A stretch of 64,000 nucleotides of DNA from Paenibacillus sp. 37. GTDB taxonomy: Bacteria > Bacillota > Bacilli > Paenibacillales > Paenibacillaceae. The position numbers and the translations under genes were made by a program. The stretch is taken from the NCBI RefSeq assembly GCF_008386395.1, contig NZ_CP043761.1, positions 4,650,001 to 4,714,000 of the forward strand. Reading direction: 5' to 3'. This document shows positions 58,225-64,000 of this stretch, piece after piece; position 1 is the stretch's first letter, and every line of letters starts with the position of its first letter. The notes beneath the pieces were generated by a model. The model ran no database searches. It was not told the origin of the DNA and saw only the letters and a list, made by a program, of their open reading frames with translations.

Positions 58225-58455
58225 TCAAATATCCTTAAGTAAATCGTGTTCAAGGTCCCAAGGTTCTATTGTTTTTATTGCACTCAGCGGAATCAGTAAT
58301 CGTGTATCATCGTGAGCCTCTTCAGGTACAATCACTATAACATTATTATGGTAATAATAATTAGTGTACATACCAATTACATTTAAGTTGTCAAGAAAAG
58401 TTATCTTGATACCTCTATTTAGATACCCCTTCATAAATATCTCTTGTTTTTCCAC
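58225..58455 (-). CDS. Hypothetical small protein, possibly Sm-like fold
   Basis: A 76-residue protein starting at a GTG with AGGAGG 7 bases upstream. It reads as beta-rich: GYLNRGIKITFLDNLNVIGM, YYYHNNVIVIVPEEA, then TRLLIPLSAIKTIEPW. The pattern of strand-turn-strand with G at the second strand and a late strand (LLIPLSAIKTIE) recalls a small beta barrel of Sm/Hfq type, but no diagnostic motif is present. It follows the 58481 gene by 25 bases and is probably co-transcribed. Function unknown. Confidence 0.55.
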   Translation of the reverse strand: MEKQEIFMKGYLNRGIKITFLDNLNVIGMYTNYYYHNNVIVIVPEEAHDDTRLLIPLSAIKTIEPWDLEHDLLKDI

Positions 58456-58480
58456 AATCTATCCTCCTATATCTTAATTA

Positions 58481-58675
58481 TTAAATTTTTGTTTCCATCA
58501 GCCCAATCGTTATCGCACTTACAATTGAAAAAGCTTTTTGTTTAATAGCTGATTGGTTTTCCACTCTAATTCGACTTAACTTATTATGTATTTCCACTTC
58601 AGCCTTCCAACTTCCATAATTCCTATATATTCTAACACAATCGGTTTGATATTTTGATCTGTTCCTCCAATACAT
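58481..58675 (-). CDS. Hypothetical small protein
   Basis: A 64-residue, basic protein with no known family (MYWRNRSKYQTDCVRIYRNY, then AFSIVSAITIGLMETKI, a weakly hydrophobic end). AGAGGAGT stands 9 bases before the ATG, which supports real translation. It is the first gene of a probable two-gene unit with the 58225 gene. The gap 58676-58990 upstream has no other credible gene. Confidence 0.5.
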   Translation of the reverse strand: MYWRNRSKYQTDCVRIYRNYGSWKAEVEIHNKLSRIRVENQSAIKQKAFSIVSAITIGLMETKI

Positions 58676-58990
58676 TTGATTGATACTCCTCTAAAACGGT
58701 TCTATTTATCCACTCATAATGGACCCTAGTCCTTACGGAACAAAAACTCCTTCTTTATCGCCTGGGTCCTTATATCTATGTTACTTTATCCACTTGTCAA
58801 TCTTCTATTACCTGAAGTTAGGTCGTTATTCTCATTATCTCAATGCTCCATTTTGCTATGATTATTATTACTTTGACCGTGAAATCTATTCCACCAATAT
58901 CATATCAGGTCATATTATTTTCAGATCACAACTAGGTGGGTTGATGATCTTATTTAAATATATTGTTAGAGAGAAAGGGTGTCTCATCCT

Positions 58991-59761
58991 ATGTTTATTG
59001 TTCAAATACTGCTCGCTATCGCACTTCTGGGCAGCTCAGGCAGCTCAAATTATGCCACTTCTACACAACTAGAAATCAACCAAATACAGCCTATGGATTC
59101 TTCTCCTGAACAAGTCATGGAAACCGGTTTAGAACCTTTCCGGTCCGAACGCAATTATAATGGATGGGAGCCAGAACTCGATCAATTCGAGCAGGCCGCC
59201 AGCAATCTTCAGAACAAGCTATATGAAAGTGTTGTGTCACCGATACTATCAAAACCTGGAGAGACAGGAATATTTGATTATGGCGGGAATCTGAAATTAC
59301 TAAAGTCTGTGCCCCTGAATACACGTTTTGAACGTGGCCCACTAACCATTCATATTGTTCATGCCCAATTATTAGAGGCCAGTGACATTCCTGAAGACTC
59401 ACAGAAAAACATTTCCATTCTAAATCGAGAAGATATCGGTTCCAAGATCACTTATATTAATATTCTCTACACTGTTGAAAATACAACCGATCAGAATATC
59501 GGTTTTTACGGCTTAAACTCCGTTCATCCAAACACGGGAAAGCCGATCTCCGCAGATCGCAATTTTATGAGAAAATCATATGTCTATAATCAGTATGATG
59601 GCGTAGTTATTGATAATACGAATTACGGTTTGGTATATACCGATGACCCCGACAAGCTGGAATCCATCGAATTGGTTTTCAATAGGATCTATGACTATGA
59701 CACTGGAGAAACCATTGTAGAGCCTACTTCGTTAAATATCCCTTTCACGTTCCAGAAGTAA
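58991..59761 (+). CDS. Hypothetical exported protein
   Basis: A 256-residue protein with an N-terminal signal-like segment (MFIVQILLAIALLGSSGSSN) and a mixed alpha/beta body that I do not recognise. The late part is beta-rich (GSKITYINILYTVENTTDQN, YNQYDGVVIDNTNYGLVYTD, TSLNIPFTFQK) and resembles an immunoglobulin-like fold of the kind in DUF4352-type proteins. That is a guess from strand pattern. GAAAGGG lies 11 bases before the ATG. It stands alone and has its own terminator. Confidence 0.6.
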   Translation: MFIVQILLAIALLGSSGSSNYATSTQLEINQIQPMDSSPEQVMETGLEPFRSERNYNGWEPELDQFEQAASNLQNKLYESVVSPILSKPGETGIFDYGGNLKLLKSVPLNTRFERGPLTIHIVHAQLLEASDIPEDSQKNISILNREDIGSKITYINILYTVENTTDQNIGFYGLNSVHPNTGKPISADRNFMRKSYVYNQYDGVVIDNTNYGLVYTDDPDKLESIELVFNRIYDYDTGETIVEPTSLNIPFTFQK

Positions 59762-59766
59762 TATTA

Positions 59767-59816
59767 AACCCCGGCCACGTACCTGCAGATGAGCAGATTA
59801 CAGCCGGGGTTCCTTG
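59767..59816 (+). terminator. Terminator after the exported-protein gene
   Basis: AACCCCGGC pairs with GCCGGGGTT, followed by a weak T-rich tail. Confidence 0.65.
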
Positions 59817-59862
59817 TTGTATTAAAAGAATACCTTTAATCTATTTAATAACTCTACCTATC

Positions 59863-60933
59863 TCATCTCGTAAAATCATGCTGCCCAATGGTCAGCAATG
59901 TCGGCCTGCTCTTACTCCATACCGAAGTGGCAATCTTCGGATTGTAATAATACAGCGCTCCATTCGTTGGATCAACACCATTTAATGCTTTGCGTGCTGC
60001 CTTATAAGAGGTTGCCGTCGGCTTGGTATTAAACTGTCCATCGTCAACCGCCGTGAACTGCCCTTTCTGGAAGATGACCTTCGAGATCGATGATGGGAAA
60101 GCATCCGAATGCACCCGATTCATGACAACCGCTCCGACAGCGACTTGTCCTTCAAAAGACTCCCCGCGCGCTTCACCATGGATCAGCTTCGCCAACTGGC
60201 GCAGTGTCTCGCCTTCGGCTTTGGCCTTTTTGTTCAGTCTGTTCAGTGTTGCCGGACCTGCAACTCCGTCCGCAGTGAGTCCTTGCGCTTGCTGGAACTT
60301 GCGGACAGCGCTTTTGGTGATCGAACCGTAATAACCGGTCATTCCGGCGTCAAAATACCCCAGGTCGCTCAATTGCTCCTGCAATTGCAGCACATGTTCA
60401 CTACGAACGCCCTGTTCCAGCTTCTGTGCCCCCGCAGAAGGCGCTGCCACGGTCAATCCCAGCGTCAACGCGCAGGCACCGAGAAGCATGCTGACCCGCC
60501 CTGCTCTTTTGCCAGCCGTTCTCCCCTTCCCATGAGTAACTTTCCGACTGACGGTGATAGGTTCCATAGTGTGATCATTCGTCCGCACATCAGATCCTTC
60601 ATTCAGATTACCAGCTCTAATCAGTGCATCCTCACTGCCCGTGTACTCCATATTTTTCGTATTCGTTATGTTATTCATGATATTATTGACCTCCATCTCT
60701 TTCGTAGGTTTACTTTCATCCACAACATAGACATCATACACTCCGTTTATCTCACTCAGTTGTTTACTGTTATTATCACTGTAAGTTACATGTATGTTGT
60801 TATCCCCATGTACTCGCACCATGTCAATCACGTTGATGTGGCTTCCATTTATGCTGTTCGCACGAGTCGCTTCACCCATCGTATTGTTTTCATTGAATTC
60901 ATGCATCTGATCCATTTCACGCTTGGTCTGCAT
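59863..60933 (-). CDS. SleB-like cell wall hydrolase with peptidoglycan-binding domain and unusual N-terminal extension
   Basis: A 356-residue protein. Residues about 1-140 are hydrophilic and Asn/Met-rich (MQTKREMDQMHEFNENNTMG, VVDESKPTKEMEVNNIMNN). Then comes a basic stretch and a signal- or anchor-like segment (RVSMLLGACALTLGLTVAAP, AGAQ). A peptidoglycan-binding domain (HVLQLQEQLSDLGYFDAGMT, FQQAQGLTADGVAGPATLN) is followed by the SleB/CwlJ hydrolase domain (LAKLIHGEARGESFEGQVAV with the catalytic Glu, AVVMNRVHSDAFP). The enzyme cuts spore or vegetative peptidoglycan. The ATG at 60933 has GGAGGG 10 bases upstream. The long region before the signal is odd for the family. Confidence 0.85.
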   Translation of the reverse strand: MQTKREMDQMHEFNENNTMGEATRANSINGSHINVIDMVRVHGDNNIHVTYSDNNSKQLSEINGVYDVYVVDESKPTKEMEVNNIMNNITNTKNMEYTGSEDALIRAGNLNEGSDVRTNDHTMEPITVSRKVTHGKGRTAGKRAGRVSMLLGACALTLGLTVAAPSAGAQKLEQGVRSEHVLQLQEQLSDLGYFDAGMTGYYGSITKSAVRKFQQAQGLTADGVAGPATLNRLNKKAKAEGETLRQLAKLIHGEARGESFEGQVAVGAVVMNRVHSDAFPSSISKVIFQKGQFTAVDDGQFNTKPTATSYKAARKALNGVDPTNGALYYYNPKIATSVWSKSRPTLLTIGQHDFTR

Positions 60934-61213
60934 CTTTTCGTTACCCTCCATTTTCTGAATCCAGATCCTACTTTTTCCCCCTGAATCCTCACGGCTTTAC
61001 ATCCCGAGTGTCATTATAGGATATAGAAAAAGTGCCGTCTATCGGACCGATGGAGCATGTAAAAATGAGTCTTGGACATAACAAAAAAAGGCATGAGCCC
61101 ATGGTCGTATCAGGGTCACACCTCTTCTTGTATCAACCTTGTACCGCTTGTCTAGCCCCCGTTTCCGTAGGCAAGCAGACCCGTACAAAAGTTGCGCTTG
61201 AATATAATGACAA

Positions 61214-62431
61214 TTACTCGGCGAGTTCTTGTCCCTTCGTTTCCCGGCCCCAGAACAGCACAGCCGCTGCGCCAATGAGGATGGTCACGAAGAAAATGGT
61301 GAAAATCAGGCTGATTGCCACTTCACGCTGAACCAGCATACCGACCATCAGTGGAGCAAGTACGCCACCGATCCGGCCTACCGATGTGGCAAGACCCACA
61401 CCTGTCGAACGAACAGAAGTTGGATACAATTCCGGGCTGTAGGCGTACAGACCACCCCAGGCTCCCAGGTTAAAGAAGGACAGACAGATTCCTGCGGCCA
61501 GGATCGTCGCTTCCGTTGTTGCCAGTCCGAACGCAATCGCACTGCATGCAGTCAACGTAAGATAAACAACAAGTACGAACTTGCGACCGTAACGTTCAAT
61601 GAAGTACGCTGCGGTGAAGTAACCTGGCAATTGTGCGATCGTCATGATCAGCACGTATTGGAAGCTTTTAACCAACGTAAATCCTTTTGCCATCACAACC
61701 GAAGGCAGCCACAGGAACATACCATAATAAGAGAAAATGACGGTAAACCACAAAATCCAGAGCATCAACGTTGTACGGCGATGTGGTGCTGACCAAACGG
61801 TAGCCACTTTCTCGCGGAACGTGATTTTATGAAGCTTGGCATGATTCTTATACCGCGGCGGGTCCTGAATGGCACGACGCAGATATAGTGCATAGAACGC
61901 CGGAAGTGCACCAATGGCAAAGGCAATTCTCCATCCGTACTCCGGGATAACAAAGTTCGCAATGAGTGCTGATACAATCCAGCCCCCTGCCCAGAAACTT
62001 TCCAATAATACGACGGCACGTCCCCGTTCCGCTGTAGGCATCGACTCCGATACCAGTGTGGATGCCACGGGCAACTCTCCGCCAAGTCCAATACCCGCAA
62101 CCAGACGTAGGGCACACAATACGGCAAATCCAGTCGCCAATGCAGATAGACCGCTTGCAATCGTGAAGATTAACAAGGTCCACATCAGAATGGCCTTCCG
62201 TCCAAAACGGTCCGCAAGTGCACCTGCAAGCAAGGCACCTAAAGCCATACCGATGGAGTTGATACTTGTCAGCACACCGACTTGTCCGGGACTGAGACTC
62301 CATTCCTTGGCGAGTGCAGCCACGATAAAAGAGATCATTCCGACTTCCATCGCATCAAACAGCCAGCTCATGCCGGCACTGAACAGCAGCTTGCGCTGCT
62401 TGGGATTCCGCAATACTTCCAGTTTGCTCAT
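61214..62431 (-). CDS. MFS transporter, NiaP-like (niacin permease type)
   Basis: A 405-residue, 12-span major facilitator. MFS signatures: GALADRFGRKAILMWTLLIF between spans 2 and 3 and YFIERYGRKFVLVVYLTLTA between spans 8 and 9. The blocks GMSWLFDAMEVGMISFIVAA and GLGGELPVASTLVSESMP are very like B. subtilis NiaP (YceI), which imports niacin. Other substrates of the aromatic acid/organic acid family remain possible. The ATG at 62431 has AGGGAG upstream; the preceding GTG is less likely. No NiaR site was seen. It stands between the SleB-like gene and the sugar ABC operon and is probably independent. Confidence 0.82.
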   Translation of the reverse strand: MSKLEVLRNPKQRKLLFSAGMSWLFDAMEVGMISFIVAALAKEWSLSPGQVGVLTSINSIGMALGALLAGALADRFGRKAILMWTLLIFTIASGLSALATGFAVLCALRLVAGIGLGGELPVASTLVSESMPTAERGRAVVLLESFWAGGWIVSALIANFVIPEYGWRIAFAIGALPAFYALYLRRAIQDPPRYKNHAKLHKITFREKVATVWSAPHRRTTLMLWILWFTVIFSYYGMFLWLPSVVMAKGFTLVKSFQYVLIMTIAQLPGYFTAAYFIERYGRKFVLVVYLTLTACSAIAFGLATTEATILAAGICLSFFNLGAWGGLYAYSPELYPTSVRSTGVGLATSVGRIGGVLAPLMVGMLVQREVAISLIFTIFFVTILIGAAAVLFWGRETKGQELAE

Positions 62432-62544
62432 CACTTATAGCTCCCTTGATCTCTATGTAGTCACTCTGACACTAAATCATTATTATGCAGAATGCTCCAG
62501 AAATCAATGCAAAATAAGCTTTTCCTGCCGATTTCTGCGATACC

Positions 62545-63360
62545 TTACCCCTTGAGTGAACCCGCTGTCAGACCTGCAACGAAGTAACGCTGGAGCAAAA
62601 GGAACAATGCGATCATCGGAATAGCAGTGACAAGTACACCCGTGAGCATCATCGGATAGTTAGTTACATACTCCCCACGGAATTGCATCAGTGCTAGTGG
62701 TAAAGTCAGCTTGGACTTACTGCTGAGCATGAGCATCGGAATAAGCAAGTCATTCCATACCATGACGAGCAGGAACGTAGCCGTTGCCGCCAGCGAAGGT
62801 GCAGCAAGTGGCAGTGCAATCCGGGTGTAGAGCCTCCATTCGCTTGCTCCATCCATACTGCCCGCTTCCAGAATCTCCGAATTGAGCATGCGCATGAAGC
62901 CTGTCAGCATAAATACAGAGACAGGCATCAGCATCGCCGCGGATACGACAATCAGGCCCGTCAGACTGTCCGACCACCCGAGTGTACGCGTGAGGGAATA
63001 GATCGGCAACATACTTACTTGGGATGGAACGATCAGACCGGCTACGAACAGAGCAAATACGATTTTGCCTACGCTGCCGCCCCAACGGACAATGGCGTAA
63101 GCAATCATGCTACTCAGCACTAATTCAATAGCGACCGTGCCAAGTGTCACGACCAGACTGTTCCCGAAATATTGCCACATCGGCTGGTTGCGGAACATGC
63201 CAGTGATGTTATCCCACGTAAACGGGTCCGGCCAGCTGAACGGACTGGTGAAGAAGTTGCTGCTTGTTTTGAACGAGGATACAAATACAAAGTACAACGG
63301 CACAAGGATCAGCAGCGCGTACACTAACAGAATCAGGCGATTGAACCATTTTAAAAACAT
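62545..63360 (-). CDS. Sugar ABC transporter permease, MalG type
   Basis: A 271-residue CUT1 permease with six spans. The EAA motif is ILEAGSMDGASEWRLYTRIALP and the C-terminus is TAGSLKG, typical of MalG-type subunits. It begins FLKWFNRLILLVYALLILVPLYF. It follows the MalF-type gene by 49 bases on the same strand, so both belong to a second sugar importer whose binding protein lies beyond the window. Substrate cannot be inferred from what is visible. Confidence 0.93.
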   Translation of the reverse strand: MFLKWFNRLILLVYALLILVPLYFVFVSSFKTSSNFFTSPFSWPDPFTWDNITGMFRNQPMWQYFGNSLVVTLGTVAIELVLSSMIAYAIVRWGGSVGKIVFALFVAGLIVPSQVSMLPIYSLTRTLGWSDSLTGLIVVSAAMLMPVSVFMLTGFMRMLNSEILEAGSMDGASEWRLYTRIALPLAAPSLAATATFLLVMVWNDLLIPMLMLSSKSKLTLPLALMQFRGEYVTNYPMMLTGVLVTAIPMIALFLLLQRYFVAGLTAGSLKG

Positions 63361-63409
63361 GTGAACTCCCTTCTGCCTCTGTTGCAGGATGAATGCTCCA
63401 ACATCAACC

Positions 63410-64000
63410 TCAATAGCTTACCCGGTCGGCACGCAGTGCCTTGAACTGCAACAGTGTCAAGAGCGCGAGCAACACCAGGAAGATCATGGAACCGGCAGAA
63501 GCCAGACCAAATGAATAGCTGCCAAAGGCGGTATGATAGATATATGTTGTCAAAATTTCAGTTGCGTAGTTCGGGCCTCCGTCCGTCATGGTGAAAATGA
63601 GGTCAAATGCCTTGAACGACTGAATGGTCGTATAGGCCACAACAATCGTTGCCGAAGGTGCCAGGAGTGGCCAGGTCACCTTACGGAATACCTGCCATTT
63701 GCTGCCGCCGTCCATACGAGCCGCTTCATACAGTTCTGCCGGGATACCTTGCAGACCTGCGATGAATACGATCATCATCTGTCCGGCATGGGCCCAGACT
63801 TGGACCGCAGCGATGGAATAGATGGCGATCTTGGGATCACCAATCCAGTTGCGGGCGATGCTGCTCATCCCGGCTTCATTCAGTCCATAGTTGATCAACC
63901 CAATGGATGGATCATACATGAACGCCCAGATCAGCCCGACCGATACGGAGGACAGAATCGCAGGCAGGAAATACAATGCCCGAAGCACAATGCGTGTCTT
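63410..64000 (-). CDS. Sugar ABC transporter permease, MalF type, 5' end cut by the window
   Basis: The frame runs off the right edge (KTRIVLRALYFLPAIL at the visible start), so the first spans are missing. The visible 196 codons show YFLPAILSSVSVGLIWAFMY, the EAA loop ELYEAARMDGGSKWQVFRKVTWP, and ITFTMTDGGPNYATEILTTY-like CUT1 features near the end. It ends in LLQFKALRADRVSY. It is the upstream partner of the permease at 62545. Confidence 0.92.
   Translation of the reverse strand, partial: KTRIVLRALYFLPAILSSVSVGLIWAFMYDPSIGLINYGLNEAGMSSIARNWIGDPKIAIYSIAAVQVWAHAGQMMIVFIAGLQGIPAELYEAARMDGGSKWQVFRKVTWPLLAPSATIVVAYTTIQSFKAFDLIFTMTDGGPNYATEILTTYIYHTAFGSYSFGLASAGSMIFLVLLALLTLLQFKALRADRVSY

Noticed and set aside
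61914-62555. 213-residue plus-strand frame opposite the MFS transporter
   Set aside because: Antisense shadow; the minus strand has MFS signatures.

Overview
The window reads as chromosomal DNA of a low-to-mid GC endospore-forming Firmicute, most probably Paenibacillus. The reasons are the YesM/YesN-type two-component pairs next to carbohydrate ABC transporters, a copper-amine-oxidase-N stalk protein, a SleB-type hydrolase, Amj, a YdaT homologue, a PL9 pectate lyase, and a B. subtilis-type Fnr with a C-terminal Cys cluster. There is no rRNA, tRNA, CRISPR array or intact transposase. The genus is inferred from gene content only.

Layout: (1) 1-3.2 kb: the end of metG behind a T-box leader with a Met specifier, then zur-yidD. 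(2) 3.5-14.4 kb: a secreted stalk/PKD protein, then a sugar-uptake block read leftward (solute-binding lipoprotein, two permeases, sensor kinase, response regulator, NagZ-type GH3 enzyme). (3) 14.5-22.6 kb: an anaerobic fermentation block (pflB-pflA, adhE, fnr) with TGTGA-N6-TCACA sites at the control regions, and two related families of non-coding repeats. (4) 22.6-34.8 kb: housekeeping and metabolic genes, including a lipoprotein, a YodB-like regulator, a ThuA/isomerase/dehydrogenase operon with a divergent AraC regulator, MsrAB, Amj, YdaT and YitT. (5) 35.7-37.0 kb: a TIR-domain protein fused to a GAF-like region and overlapping a small gene, a defence candidate. (6) 37.5-45.4 kb: cysK, a DinG-family helicase, catalase and pectate lyase. 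(7) 45.5-59.8 kb: a visibly AT-rich accessory stretch with a helicase-nuclease, a GHKL ATPase fused to an HEXXH domain, decayed genes, a WXG100-EndoU toxin with its immunity protein, and several small or secreted proteins. (8) 59.8-64 kb: a SleB-like hydrolase, a NiaP-like transporter and the start of another sugar ABC operon cut by the window edge.

How the parts work together: pyruvate formate-lyase, its activase and AdhE form a mixed-acid/ethanol route, and Fnr beside them is the likely oxygen switch. The NagZ cluster couples uptake and intracellular hydrolysis of an amino-sugar oligosaccharide under YesMN-type control. The two best candidates for undescribed biology are the GHKL-zincin plus helicase-nuclease pair (45.5-51 kb) and the TIR-GAF-like protein with its overlapping small partner (35.7-37 kb). 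A third point of interest is a dispersed structured repeat whose three copies keep base pairing through compensatory changes.
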